From NCBI RefSeq assembly GCF_000227685.2, contig NZ_CP007029.1:3198501-3262500 (forward strand): a DNA stretch of 64,000 nt, written 5' to 3'. The DNA is from Thioalkalivibrio paradoxus ARh 1 (GTDB lineage Bacteria > Pseudomonadota > Gammaproteobacteria > Ectothiorhodospirales > Ectothiorhodospiraceae). The notes below the pieces were generated by a model. That model did no database searches. It worked only from the letters and a program-made list of their open reading frames with translations, and was not told the DNA's origin. Shown here piece after piece: positions 1 to 8,949 of this stretch. Made by a program: the position numbers and the translations under genes. Position 1 is the stretch's first letter; each line of letters opens with the position of its first letter.

Positions 1-219
1 GGAGTGATCGGGAGCCTGCAGGCCACCGAGGCCCTGAAGCTGCTGCTCGGCCTGCCGACGCTGGCCGGGCAGCTGCTGCTGGTCGACGGCCTCAGCATGA
101 GCTTCCGCAGCCTGACGCTCGCGCGCGATGCACAGTGCCCGGTCTGCAGCCCGGCTGCCGACCCCAACCGCCGCCAGAATCCGCCAGGAACCGGGGTCGT
201 GGCGCCACTGCGCAACTAA
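1..219 (+). CDS. C-terminal end of a ThiF/MoeB/HesA-family adenylyltransferase (5' truncated)
   Basis: Only the last 72 codons are in the window; the reading frame is open from base 1. The residues GVIGSLQATEALKLLLG match the helix after the catalytic region in the MoeB/ThiF family, E1-like enzymes that adenylate the C-terminus of a sulfur-carrier protein (MoaD or ThiS). A CPVC pair near the end fits the second half of the structural zinc site of MoeB-type proteins. Which member (moeB, thiF or a combined form) cannot be decided from this fragment. The TAA stop at 217-219 lies inside the CTAAC that begins the interspersed repeat, so the last codons may have been altered by the repeat insertion. 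Confidence 0.75.
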   Translation, partial: GVIGSLQATEALKLLLGLPTLAGQLLLVDGLSMSFRSLTLARDAQCPVCSPAADPNRRQNPPGTGVVAPLRN

Positions 220-416
220 CTACCATGGCCTATGCGGCCACCCCCGATGATGAAAGAGGCGTAGGGCGGAAAAGGCCGAAGGCCGTCATCCGCCAGCTGG
301 CGCCCGGATTGCCGCAGGCGCCAGGGAGGCGCGAACGCCGCACGGCGGATGACGCTGCGCTTTTCCGCCCTACGGGTCGCCCGGGACACGAGACAGGCCG
401 TGACTTTCACGCTAGC
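216..416 (+). repeat. Interspersed ~200-bp palindromic repeat, copy 1
   Basis: A 201-bp unit begins CTAAC and ends CACGCTAGC. It contains two long facing arms, GTAGGGCGGAAAAGGCC and a matching reverse-complement stretch ending TTCCGCCCTACG, so the RNA or single strand could fold into a long hairpin. Nearly the same sequence recurs at 25990-26190 and, inverted, at 20291-20489 and 20485-20686. Its left end supplies the TAA stop of the ThiF-family gene and its right end supplies the TAG stop of pepN on the other strand. No protein-coding potential of its own is evident. It is probably a non-autonomous (MITE/REP-like) element. Confidence 0.85.
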
Positions 417-3042
417 TCGCCAGGCCGCGCTCGACGACGTCGGCGAGGTCTTTCGAAAGGCCCTTGCCGGCGAGCTGTTCGAGCGATGCCCGCATCCGCG
501 CCGAGCGGGCTTCGTCCAGGCGCCGCCAGCGGGTCAGCGGTATCACGAGGCGCGCGGCCGTCTGCGGGTTCAATGCATCGAGGCGTTCCAGATAGTGGGC
601 GATGCGCTCATAGCCCGCCCCGTCCACCCGGTGAAAGTGTCGGTGGTTCTGCGCCATGAACGGCCCCAGCACCGCGCGCACCCGATTCGGATTGGACCAG
701 CGAAACCCGGGATGCTCGAGCAGGCGCTCGAGCCTTGCGAAGCCATCGCCCACCTGGCTTGCGGCCTCCAGCGCGAACCATTTGTCCAGCACCAGCGGAT
801 CCTGGCGATAGCGACGCTCGAAATCCGCCAGCAGCTCGCCGCGCACCGGTTCCGCGCGGTCGTTCACCGCTGCCAGCGCGCCCATGGCCAGCGTCTGGCT
901 GCGAGCCTCATGGTACTGACGTGCCGCCTCCTCCAGCGCGCCCTCGCCGCCGGCGGCCACCCGAACCGCGAGCAGGCGGTTCAACAGGCGCCGCTGCCCC
1001 ATCGCCTCGGCGGTGAACGCGCCGTCGTCCCAGCGGGCCCGCTCCGGAGCGCGGGCCGCGAGACGCTCGGCCAGGGGCGCGAACAGCGAATGCTCGACCG
1101 CACGGCGGGCCTGGTCGACGGCGACCGGGTCGGCCCGTTCGAAGCTCTCCATCAACTCGCGATGCGCAGGCAGTTCGAGCAGCGCCGCCAGCAGCACCGG
1201 TTCGACCGCGGAATCCTCGAGCAACGCCGCCATGGCCGTGGTCAGCGCCGCCTCCAGCCTGGGGTCCACGGCGTCCTCGACGCGCGCGATCACCGCCCGC
1301 CGCAGCAGCGTCTGGGCCGCATCCCAGCGGGCGAAGGCATCGTCATCGTTCGCCACCAGGTGCGCGAGCTCATCGGTGCCCTGCCCTGCCTCCAGCAACA
1401 CCGGCGCCGAGAATCCGCGCAGCCAGGACACCGCGGCCGGGGGCTCGCGAAGACCCCGAAGCTGGAACGACTGCTCGCCCGCGGTCAGCTCCAGCACCCA
1501 CTCGGCGGCCTCGGGCGCACCGCCCAGCCGCGCGGACAGCCGCCGCCCGTCACGGCCGAGCAAAGCGACGCGAATCGGCACCTGCAGCAGATCCTTCTCG
1601 TGCTGCCCGGGTGTCGGGGGCGTGCGTTGGGCGAGATCGAGCTGCAGCACCCCCGCCTGTGCGTCAAAGCGCGTGCGCGCGGTCACCTGCGGAGTACCCG
1701 CCTGCGTGTACCAGCGCTGGAATTGCGCCAGGTCACGGCCCGAGACCTCGGCCATCACCGCGACGAAATCGTCGGTGGTCACCGCCTGGCCGTCGAAGCG
1801 CTGGAAATACCGGTCCAGCCCGCGCCGGAACGCGTCGCGCCCGATCAGGGTGCGCAGCATCCGGATCAGCTCGGCGCCCTTCTCGTACACGGTCATGGTG
1901 TAGAAGTTGTTGATCTCGGCGTAGCGATCGGGCCGCACCGGATGCGCCAGCGGACCGGCGTCCTCGGGGAACTGAAACGCGCGCAGACGCTGAACGTCAT
2001 CGACGCGCTTCACGCCGAACAAGGTGCAGTCGGTCGTGAACTCCTGGTCGCGAAAGACCGTGAGCCCTTCCTTCAGCGACAGCTGGAACCAGTCCCGGCA
2101 GGTCACGCGGTTGCCCGACCAGTTGTGGAAGTACTCGTGCGCGATCACGCTCTCGATGTGCACGTAGTCGTCGTCGGTGGCGGTATCGGGGCTCGCGAGC
2201 ACGTATTTCGCGTTGAACAGGTTCAGACCCTTGTTCTCCATCGCGCCCATGTTGAAGTCGTCGACCGCGACGATCATGTAGACGTCCAGGTCGTACTCGC
2301 GTCCGAACGCCTCCTCGTCGTAGCGCATCGCGCGCTGCAGCGAGGCCAGCGCGTGGGCGCAGCGCTCGCGATTGTGGTGCTCGACGTAGATCTCCAGCGC
2401 CACCTCGCGGCCGGAACGCGTGGTGAAGCGGTCGGCGATGCAGGCCAGATCGCCAGCGACCAGCGCGAACAGATAGCTGGGCTTCGGGAACGGGTCTTCC
2501 CAGACCGCGTAGTGGCGGCCTTCAGGCAGGCTGCCGGCATCGACGCGGTTGCCGTTGGCGAGCAGCACCGGATAGCGCGCGGCATCGGCCTCCAGGCGCA
2601 CGCGGTAGCGGGTGAGCACGTCCGGCCGGTCCGGGAAATAGGTGATGCGCCGGAAACCCTCGGGCTCGCACTGGGTGCAGAGGCTGCCGCCGGACACATA
2701 CAGGCCTTCCAGCGCGGTGTTCGCATCGGGCCGGATGCGCGTCTCGATCGCGATCTCGGCGGCGTCGGGCAACCCGCTCAGCAGCAGCCCTTCGCGGTCC
2801 TCCACGCAACTGCCGGGGGACGGCTCGGCGCCGTTCACCGCGATGCTCAGCCGCTGCAGATCCCGCCCATGGAGCCTGAGCGGCGCACCGGGCGCACTGC
2901 CGTCCCGGCGGCGCACCCGCAGCCGGGAGTGCACGCGCGTATCCTCGGGATCGAGTTCGAACCGCAGTTCCAATGCCTCGACGCGCCAGTCGGGCGGCTG
3001 GTAGTCGCTCAGCAGGATCATCCTGGGTGTCGCATCCTTCAT
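412..3042 (-). CDS. pepN: Aminopeptidase N (M1 zinc metallopeptidase)
   Basis: An 876-residue protein, close to the 870 of E. coli PepN and colinear with it. The M1 hallmarks are present: GAMEN exopeptidase motif near residue 264, zinc motif HEYFH near residue 302 followed by NWSGNRVTCRDWFQ and the downstream glutamate in LKEGLTVFRDQEF. It removes N-terminal residues from peptides in the cytoplasm. The ATG at 3042 was chosen because AAGGA sits seven bases upstream; a TTG seven codons earlier is open but lacks such a site. The TAG stop lies at the edge of repeat copy 1. Transcription converges on the ThiF-family gene. Confidence 0.96.
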   Translation of the reverse strand: MKDATPRMILLSDYQPPDWRVEALELRFELDPEDTRVHSRLRVRRRDGSAPGAPLRLHGRDLQRLSIAVNGAEPSPGSCVEDREGLLLSGLPDAAEIAIETRIRPDANTALEGLYVSGGSLCTQCEPEGFRRITYFPDRPDVLTRYRVRLEADAARYPVLLANGNRVDAGSLPEGRHYAVWEDPFPKPSYLFALVAGDLACIADRFTTRSGREVALEIYVEHHNRERCAHALASLQRAMRYDEEAFGREYDLDVYMIVAVDDFNMGAMENKGLNLFNAKYVLASPDTATDDDYVHIESVIAHEYFHNWSGNRVTCRDWFQLSLKEGLTVFRDQEFTTDCTLFGVKRVDDVQRLRAFQFPEDAGPLAHPVRPDRYAEINNFYTMTVYEKGAELIRMLRTLIGRDAFRRGLDRYFQRFDGQAVTTDDFVAVMAEVSGRDLAQFQRWYTQAGTPQVTARTRFDAQAGVLQLDLAQRTPPTPGQHEKDLLQVPIRVALLGRDGRRLSARLGGAPEAAEWVLELTAGEQSFQLRGLREPPAAVSWLRGFSAPVLLEAGQGTDELAHLVANDDDAFARWDAAQTLLRRAVIARVEDAVDPRLEAALTTAMAALLEDSAVEPVLLAALLELPAHRELMESFERADPVAVDQARRAVEHSLFAPLAERLAARAPERARWDDGAFTAEAMGQRRLLNRLLAVRVAAGGEGALEEAARQYHEARSQTLAMGALAAVNDRAEPVRGELLADFERRYRQDPLVLDKWFALEAASQVGDGFARLERLLEHPGFRWSNPNRVRAVLGPFMAQNHRHFHRVDGAGYERIAHYLERLDALNPQTAARLVIPLTRWRRLDEARSARMRASLEQLAGKGLSKDLADVVERGLAS

Positions 3043-3406
3043 GCCGGGTTCCTTCGTCGTCAACGCGGATCATCGCGGATAGTGGTAATGGGCAACGCTG
3101 CGCCCCCCGGGGTTCCCGGCAGCGGCTCCTGCCGGCTCGCGGCAGGTCGCCCGCGGCGCTCGCGCATCCCGGCGCACATGATGCAACGCGATGCGCCGGC
3201 GTTCGACATTTCCCTGCCCGGGGCTCGCCCGATGCGCCGCACCGACGCACGAGCGCCCGTCGCCCCGCCGCAGTGCACTCACCCTCACCCCCGGCCCCGT
3301 ACCTCGCCGAGGGCGGGTGCACGGCGCTCGGCCGACCCTGCCGCGGTGCCGCGGTGCCTGCCCTGCGGTGGTGTCGGTGGCAGCGCGGGCGGGTTAGCAT
3401 AGCGGG
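3043..3406. other. Intergenic region between divergent pepN and tatD
   Basis: About 360 bases of GC-rich sequence with no convincing gene on either strand. The short open frames here have no recognisable protein features and are probably by-products of high GC. Promoters for both divergent genes must lie here, but I could not pick a clear -10/-35 pair. Confidence 0.5.
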
Positions 3407-4228
3407 ATGGAATGGATCGACATCTGCGTAAATCTCACGCACGAGAGCTTCAAGCGCGACCGGGCCGCGGTGATCGAACGGGCGGCGGAGGCCGGCGTCC
3501 GCTGGCTGCTGGTCACCGGCGCGGACGAGACCGAGAGCCGCCGCTGCGTCGAACTCGCGGAACAATACCCGGAGCGGATGCGCGCGACGCTCGGCGTACA
3601 CCCGCATCACGCCAGCCAGTGGCGCGACCAGACCGCCTACCGCTTCGAGGAGGACGCCTCGCATCCGCTGGTCGTCGCGATGGGCGAGATGGGGCTCGAC
3701 TACTACCGCAACCACTCGACGCCGGCCCAGCAGCGCCGGGCATTCGAGGCACAGCTGGAACTGGCCGTCGACCTCGGGTTTCCGGTATTCCTGCACGAGC
3801 GCGAGGCCAGCCGCGAATTCGGCGACATCCTGCAGCGTTACCGGGATCGTCTGCCCGCGGCGGTGGTGCATTGCTTCACCAGCGACGCGGCCGCGCTGGA
3901 ACGCTACCTGGAAATGGACTGCCATATCGGCATTACCGGCTGGGTCTGCGACGAGCGCCGCGGCCAGGATCTGCAGCAACTGGTTCCGCGCATTCCGGAA
4001 CACCGGCTGCTGCTCGAGACCGATGCCCCCTACCTGCTGCCGCGCACGCTGCCGAAGGGGCTGCCGCACGGCCGGCGCAACGAACCCTCGTTCCTGCCTC
4101 ATGTCGGTGAGCACGTCGCCCGCCTGCGGGAGATCGCGCCGCCGATGCTGGCCGCGCAGACCAGCGCGAACGCCCGGGCCTTCTACGGCCTGCCCAACGG
4201 CGCCTCCGAGCAGCAAAGCACCGGCTGA
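3407..4228 (+). CDS. tatD: TatD-family metal-dependent DNase
   Basis: A 273-residue TIM-barrel hydrolase matching E. coli TatD along its length. Metal-site motifs are visible in order: VNLTHESF at the start (TatD subclass, which has an N instead of the first H), GVHPHH, GEMGLDYYRN, VFLHERE, VVHCFTSD and ETDAPYLLP. The GITGWVCDERRG stretch is diagnostic of TatD itself rather than its paralogues YcfH and YjjV. TatD acts as a 3'-5' exonuclease with a proposed role in repair of oxidative damage and DNA turnover. It stands alone, followed 144 bases later by bolA. Confidence 0.95.
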   Translation: MEWIDICVNLTHESFKRDRAAVIERAAEAGVRWLLVTGADETESRRCVELAEQYPERMRATLGVHPHHASQWRDQTAYRFEEDASHPLVVAMGEMGLDYYRNHSTPAQQRRAFEAQLELAVDLGFPVFLHEREASREFGDILQRYRDRLPAAVVHCFTSDAAALERYLEMDCHIGITGWVCDERRGQDLQQLVPRIPEHRLLLETDAPYLLPRTLPKGLPHGRRNEPSFLPHVGEHVARLREIAPPMLAAQTSANARAFYGLPNGASEQQSTG

Positions 4229-4372
4229 CCGGGAACGCCCCCGCTGGTGGTCTGCCAGCGGCGATCACGGTGGACGAGCGCCAAGCGCATCCGCGGCGGC
4301 GGACAAATTGCGTGCGGGCGGCGGGGGCGCCATGCTGTCGGCTGGTACGGTCCACACGGAAACGAACGCATC

Positions 4373-4687
4373 ATGACGCAGCAACAGCGCATCACCGAAA
4401 AACTCGAACGCCAGTTCAATCCGGTACACCTGGAAGTCGTGAACGAGAGCCACATGCATAACGTGCCGCCGGGCTCCGAGTCACATTTCAAGGTCACGAT
4501 CGTCAGCGAGGCATTCGCCGGCCAGAAACTCGTGGCCCGCCACCGGCTGGTGAATCAGGCGCTCGCCGAGGAACTTGCCGGCGGAATCCACGCGCTGGCG
4601 CTGCACACGCTCGACCCGGACCAATGGTTCGAACGCGCCGGGAAAGTGGCCGAGTCCCCGCCCTGCCTGGGAGGCGGCAAATCCTGA
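4373..4687 (+). CDS. bolA: BolA-family protein
   Basis: A 104-residue protein with the BolA fold; VVNESHMHNVPPGSESHFKV and the C-terminal ALALHTLDPDQW and SPPCLGG follow E. coli BolA closely, including the conserved histidines used with monothiol glutaredoxins to hold an iron-sulfur cluster. BolA proteins act in iron-sulfur trafficking and as stress or morphology regulators. The first ATG with homology is at 4373; the frame is open further upstream without conserved residues. The stop overlaps the phosphodiesterase gene that follows. Confidence 0.93.
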   Translation: MTQQQRITEKLERQFNPVHLEVVNESHMHNVPPGSESHFKVTIVSEAFAGQKLVARHRLVNQALAEELAGGIHALALHTLDPDQWFERAGKVAESPPCLGGGKS

Positions 4688-5868
4688 ATGTCCCGAACGG
4701 CCCCCTGTCGGCGGCACCGTCGGCGCCCGGGTTTCTCCACCTGCTCGCGAGCCTCGAGCGGGGTCTCGGCTGCCGGGAGCCGCTGAACCCGGAACCCGCG
4801 CTCGCGGCCGTGCCCCCGGAACGGATCGCGGCCCATCGCCACGTGGTGTTCTGGCTGATCGACGGCTTTGCGCTGGACTACCTCGCCCACGCTCCCGCGC
4901 TAGAGGCCGACCTCGCGCTGGAACTCGAAGCCCTGTTCCCAAGCACCACGGCCACCGCCATCACCAGCGTGCTGACCGGCCTGAGCCCGGCGCAGCACGG
5001 CCTGCTGGGATGGCGCACCTATCTGCCGGCGGGCAACACGACCCTCACGGTGCTGCCGGGGCGGGAAACCGATGCCGCCGGACGTTCCGTGGAACTGAGC
5101 CGGCAACGGCTGGGGGATCGCATCCGCCCACGGCGGCTGGCCGACCGGCTGGCGCGTGCCACCACCTTCGTGTCACCTGCCGCGATCGCACACTCCGCGT
5201 ACAACCGGCTGATGAGCGGGACCGCGCGTGTGCTGGCCTACGAGCATCTGGAACAACTGCCCGCGCTGATGCGCGCCCACATCCGCAGCACCGCCAACCG
5301 CCCGCATTACACCTACCTGTATTGGTCGTTCCTCGACCATCTCGGGCACGAACACGGGCCTGCCAGCGCCGAGGTCCGCGCACACCTGGGCCAGATCGAC
5401 CGCGTGTACCGCATGCTGCGCGAGACGCTGGCCGGCACCGACACGCTGCTGCTGACCAGCACCGACCATGGCATGCGGCCGGTGGACCAGCGGTTGGACC
5501 TGCGCACGGCCGACGCTGCGCGCGCCTGCCTGCGACACCCGCTGACCGGCGAGCCGCGGGCGGCGCTGGCCCATGTCCGGCCCGGCAGGCACCGCAAGTT
5601 CCGGAACGCGCTGCAGAACCGTTTCGGATCCCGGGTCGAAGTGGTCCCGATCCGGGACTGGATCGATGCCAATGCGTTCGGCCCCGGGCTGCCGCACCCC
5701 GAACTGACCGCCCGCGCGGGCGACTATCTGCTGCTGCCCGATGACGACAGTTACCTCGTCGACCCGAGCGGCGACGATCCCGGCCCGGTCTTCCACGGCG
5801 CCCACGGCGGCCGGTCACCGGCCGAGCGCCGGATCCCCCTGTGCCTATGGGCTTCGGGCGCCCCGTAG
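4624..5868 (+). CDS. Alkaline-phosphatase-superfamily phosphodiesterase (type I PDE / nucleotide pyrophosphatase-like)
   Basis: Up to 414 residues. Superfamily landmarks are visible: the first metal ligand in FWLIDGFALDYL, the nucleophile loop PSTTATAITSVLTGL, and the metal-binding motifs DHLGHEHGP and TSTDHGM. The family hydrolyses phosphodiester or pyrophosphate bonds; the substrate here is unknown. No signal peptide is evident, so a cytoplasmic location is likely. The start is uncertain: ATG 4624 overlaps bolA by 64 bases, and a CTG at 4684 is the only other early candidate, because the ATG directly after the bolA stop is out of frame. Translational coupling to bolA is probable. Confidence 0.82.
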   Translation: MVRTRRESGRVPALPGRRQILNVPNGPLSAAPSAPGFLHLLASLERGLGCREPLNPEPALAAVPPERIAAHRHVVFWLIDGFALDYLAHAPALEADLALELEALFPSTTATAITSVLTGLSPAQHGLLGWRTYLPAGNTTLTVLPGRETDAAGRSVELSRQRLGDRIRPRRLADRLARATTFVSPAAIAHSAYNRLMSGTARVLAYEHLEQLPALMRAHIRSTANRPHYTYLYWSFLDHLGHEHGPASAEVRAHLGQIDRVYRMLRETLAGTDTLLLTSTDHGMRPVDQRLDLRTADAARACLRHPLTGEPRAALAHVRPGRHRKFRNALQNRFGSRVEVVPIRDWIDANAFGPGLPHPELTARAGDYLLLPDDDSYLVDPSGDDPGPVFHGAHGGRSPAERRIPLCLWASGAP

Positions 5869-5937
5869 GGGAAACGGATCCCGCGAAGCCAGTCGCGTTA
5901 AGATGGCACTCTGGACGGACGGCATGTGAGGCCCGGG

Positions 5938-6240
5938 ATGAGCGACATCACCGAAGAAACCTACAACAACGCGGCGCAGAAACTCATCGATCTGGCGAAC
6001 ACGCTCTCCTCGGACGGCCATTCCCCGGACGTGAACGATGTCGCCGACGGACTGCTGGCCGGTGCCATCCATTTCTGGCTGTACAGCCGGCAGCCCTGCG
6101 GCGACGCCTTCTGCGAATCCTGCGCGCCGTTCAGCGACCCGGAAAGCCGGCTGGCGGTATTGCACGAACTGATCGACGAGCTCAGCCGGGACAGCGAATA
6201 CTTCCACTCGGCGACCGACACCCCCGCGGGACACGCCTGA
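5938..6240 (+). CDS. Conserved hypothetical protein with a CxxxxCxxC motif
   Basis: A 100-residue acidic protein that I do not recognise. It has an N-terminal helical part, a central segment with the cysteine cluster CGDAFCESC that could bind a metal or form disulfides, and an acidic helical tail. Start ATG 5938 follows a weak GGG-rich site. The gene sits in the same direction as the phosphodiesterase 70 bases upstream and converges with the PfkB kinase gene, whose stop is 3 bases away. It has the codon use of its neighbours. Confidence 0.72.
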   Translation: MSDITEETYNNAAQKLIDLANTLSSDGHSPDVNDVADGLLAGAIHFWLYSRQPCGDAFCESCAPFSDPESRLAVLHELIDELSRDSEYFHSATDTPAGHA

Positions 6241-6243
6241 CCG

Positions 6244-7152
6244 TCAGCCGGGTGGCTCCGGCGGCGTGGCGCCGAGCAGGCCGTCGAGTCCGACCTGCGC
6301 GAGCTTGCGCTCGGCGAGCCGCACCGCGTCGGCCAGTGCGCGTTCCGGCGGCTGGCCGGAAACCAGCGCGTCGATCAGCCCGGCGTTGAAGCTGTCGCCC
6401 GCACCGACGCTGTCGCGAACCACGACATGCGGCGATGCGGGGCACTGGGTGACCTGCGAGCGGTGCGCCAGCCACGCGCCGCGTCGCCCCCAGGTCAGCG
6501 TCTGCACCGCGTCGGCGCGCTCGCGCGCGGCGTCGGCGATGAACCGCTCCGGCTCACCGCCCGGAACCCAGCCCCGGGAAAACATCAGGACATCCGCCAG
6601 CGGCAGCGCCGCCGCCAGCCCGTCGCGCGGCTTCTCCAGTTCCAGCGAAAGCGGCTGGTCGGTCGCCGCTTCCCGCGCGGCGCGCAGCATCGCCGGCAGT
6701 TCCGCCGGGTTGCGGCCCTCGAAATGAAACCAGTCGTAGCCGGAGAGGTCCAGGCGCCCCAAATCCGCGGCTCCGAACTCCGGCAGGTCGCGGTAATGGA
6801 CGATGGTGCGGCTGCCGGTGGCCCGCGAACGCAGGATATAAGAGGTCGGCGTGTGGCCGCGGCGGCGCACGCAAGCGTCGGTATACACCCCGCGTTGCTG
6901 CAGCGCCCGCAACAGGCGGTCGCCTTCCGGGCCTTGTGCGACCACCGCGGCGAGTTCCACCCGGTGGCCGGCCTGCGCGAGCAGCGTCGCGGTATTCGCG
7001 GCGTTGCCGCCCGGCTGGCTGCTGCTACCGAGCGCGCGGATCTCGGCATCCTCCGGCGGGTACCCGGCCACGTCCAGCGTGTGATCCAGCGTGACGATGC
7101 CGGTGACGAGTATGCGTGCCAATCTCCGCTCCAAGCCGGGAGTCCTGCGCAT
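6244..7152 (-). CDS. PfkB/ribokinase-family carbohydrate kinase
   Basis: About 302 residues. The N-terminal PfkB signature region (PGGNAANTATLLAQAG) and the C-terminal signature DSVGAGDSFNAG with the catalytic Asp are both intact. The overall layout resembles ketohexokinase-like members of the family, but the sugar specificity cannot be read from sequence alone. ATG 7152 is used here; a TTG closer to the conserved RILVTG start is an alternative. It lies head to head with the SnoaL-like gene at 7225. Confidence 0.87.
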   Translation of the reverse strand: MRRTPGLERRLARILVTGIVTLDHTLDVAGYPPEDAEIRALGSSSQPGGNAANTATLLAQAGHRVELAAVVAQGPEGDRLLRALQQRGVYTDACVRRRGHTPTSYILRSRATGSRTIVHYRDLPEFGAADLGRLDLSGYDWFHFEGRNPAELPAMLRAAREAATDQPLSLELEKPRDGLAAALPLADVLMFSRGWVPGGEPERFIADAARERADAVQTLTWGRRGAWLAHRSQVTQCPASPHVVVRDSVGAGDSFNAGLIDALVSGQPPERALADAVRLAERKLAQVGLDGLLGATPPEPPG

Positions 7153-7224
7153 TCTAGCGGGAACATCGGCATTTCGAAGCCGTCGCCGTACAATGCTGGG
7201 AAGCCACAACGTCCGGGGTGAACG

Positions 7225-7635
7225 ATGGCGGGGTACGAATCGGCGCAAGCGGCAGAACAGGCGTTCTACCAGGCCTTCGAGGCAGGCAGCATGTCCCTGA
7301 TGACCAGCGTCTGGGCCGACGACCCGGACATCGTCTGCGTCCATCCCGGCGGCGAGCGGCTGCAGGGACGCGAGGCGGTGCTGGAAAGCTGGGCCGAGAT
7401 TCTCGCCGCGATGCAGGACGTGGTGATCCGCGCCACCGACGTGGTCGTGCTCGGCCACGGGCAGCTGGTGCTGCACCATGTTCGCGAGCAGTTGTTCGTC
7501 GACGGGCAGCGCCGCGGCGTGATCCTGGCCACCAACGCCTACCGCCAGACCGCCGAGGGATGGCAGATGGTGCTGCACCACGGCGCGCCCGACCCGTCGC
7601 CGCCGCCTGCGCTCGAATCCGCGGGCCTGCACTGA
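7225..7635 (+). CDS. SnoaL/NTF2-like fold protein
   Basis: A 136-residue protein. The helix-rich start followed by DDPDIVCVHPGGERLQGREAV, then alternating strands and the closing YRQTAEGWQMVLHHGAP, is typical of the SnoaL-like/DUF4440 group of NTF2 folds. Members are small enzymes or ligand-binding proteins with varied roles; none can be assigned here. It is transcribed divergently from the PfkB kinase gene and is followed by a degraded copy of the interspersed repeat. Confidence 0.82.
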   Translation: MAGYESAQAAEQAFYQAFEAGSMSLMTSVWADDPDIVCVHPGGERLQGREAVLESWAEILAAMQDVVIRATDVVVLGHGQLVLHHVREQLFVDGQRRGVILATNAYRQTAEGWQMVLHHGAPDPSPPPALESAGLH

Positions 7636-7723
7636 GCGCATCCGCGGATAGGGCCACTGCCCCAGGGAAGCGCTGAGAAAACCACCCTGTCATTGCGAGC
7701 GGCGTTCCCCGAACCCGAGTGAA

Positions 7724-7841
7724 GCGTAGGGCGGAAGAGGCCGAAGGCCGTCATCCGCCATCCGGCGCCTGGGCTGCCGCGGGTGCCGGGGCAACATGGA
7801 CGCCGAGCGGCGAATGACGCTCCGCTCTTCGGCGCGCGTCC
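7724..7841 (+). repeat. Degraded copy of the interspersed palindromic repeat
   Basis: GCGTAGGGCGGAAGAGGCC and GAAGGCCGTCATCCGCC match the left half of copy 1, and the facing right arm is present but diverged (GGCGAATGACGCTCCGCTCTT). The flanking CTAAC ends are lost. This appears to be an old, decaying copy. Confidence 0.7.
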
Positions 7842-7854
7842 GTATCGGCCGTGC

Positions 7855-8081
7855 CTACTCCGGTTCGCTGAGTTCCAAGCGCCGTTCGATGCGCTCGATT
7901 CTGGCCCGCAGGGACTGCAGTTGATCAAGGAGGCACTGGCGAGCGACACGACCAGCGAAGCGAGGTGCTGCTCCTGTGCCGTCATGCGTGTTTCGAGGTG
8001 CCCCACCCGCTCGCGTAGGTCATCGAGCTTGCCGTCCATCAGACGCAACGGCCCGAGAACCAGGTTATCGGGTTCACTCAT
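7855..8081 (-). pseudogene. Frameshifted small coiled-coil protein
   Basis: The N-terminal half reads MSEPDNLVLGPLRLMDGKL then DDLRERVGHLETRMTAQEQ, a widespread small coiled-coil family of unknown function. After about residue 51 the original frame loses coiled-coil character. A different frame immediately continues with LLDQLQSLRARIERIERRL and then ELSEPE and a TAG stop at 7855-7857, the usual end of this family. A single-base indel near 7925 therefore splits the gene. Either the gene is dead or the base is a sequencing error. Confidence 0.68.
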
Positions 8082-8189
8082 CCCGCTCTCTCCATGCGTC
8101 GCGTTCTACGCTCACGCTACTACGAACCCGCGGTGCGGAGCATGGATGACGTCTTCGGGGCGTCGGGATGCCCTCTCTCGGTGGGCGGG

Positions 8190-8744
8190 TCAGGCCTGCT
8201 CTCCCCGCCGCGTCTGTAACGGACAAAGATCGGGACGCCGGGCCTGCAGCGCTTCGCAGGCCGCGCGGACCGCGTCGCGAACGCGCTGGTTGCGGCCCTG
8301 CAGCACGATGGTCGCGACTTCCTGGTAGAGCGGGTCCCGGACCCGGAACAGTTCCTCGAGGCGCTTGCGCGGGTCACCCGCGGCGTTCAGCAACGGCCGG
8401 CGGCGGCTCTTGCGCGTGCGCCGGAACTGCTCGGTTACCGGCACGCGCAGGTAGAGCACGCAGTGCTGTTTCAGGAGCTCGCGGTTCTCCGGCCGCATCA
8501 CGGCCCCGCCGCCGGTCGCGAGCACGATGTTCTCGCGTTCGAGCAGTTCCCGCAGCATCTCGGTCTCGCGCTGGCGGAAGCCCTCCTCGCCTTCGAACTC
8601 GAAGATCGTCGGGATGTCGACCCCCGTACGCTTCTCGATCTCCGCGTCCGCGTCGACGAAACTGCGCTTCAGCACGGCCGCCAGGCCGCGCCCGATCGTG
8701 CTTTTCCCGGCCCCCATCGGGCCCACCAGTACCACGTTCTCCAT
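8190..8744 (-). CDS. aroK: Shikimate kinase
   Basis: A 184-residue kinase of the chorismate pathway that phosphorylates shikimate with ATP. Walker A GPMGAGKST is at residues 8-16, the shikimate-binding DADAEIEKRTG follows, then GEEGFRQRE, the GGGAV loop and the lid arginines in RTRKSRRRPLL. ATG 8744 gives the canonical start MENVVLVGPMGAG. It would normally be followed by aroB, but aroB is about 13 kb away here. It lies downstream of the pil genes on the same strand, separated from them by the lipoprotein gene. Confidence 0.95.
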   Translation of the reverse strand: MENVVLVGPMGAGKSTIGRGLAAVLKRSFVDADAEIEKRTGVDIPTIFEFEGEEGFRQRETEMLRELLERENIVLATGGGAVMRPENRELLKQHCVLYLRVPVTEQFRRTRKSRRRPLLNAAGDPRKRLEELFRVRDPLYQEVATIVLQGRNQRVRDAVRAACEALQARRPDLCPLQTRRGEQA

Positions 8745-8949
8745 GGCGCGCAAGCCTACGCCGGCAGGCCGCCAAAATCCACGATCAGCGCCCCGGAAAG
8801 CCGTAGCCGGAACCCCGGCCCGGCGCCGCAGCGCCCTGCGCATCGCTGCGCATCGCTGCGCAGGCAAGCGCACTCGATCTAAGCCCGTCGCGCCGACAGG
8901 CACGGCGTCATTCGGCACGCGGCTTGCCACCACCCAGGCGCCCGCGACG

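Noticed and set aside
349-3402. A 1017-codon open frame on the plus strand
   Set aside because: It lies antisense to pepN, has shadow-type composition rich in Arg, His and Gln, and no family resemblance; pepN is unmistakable.
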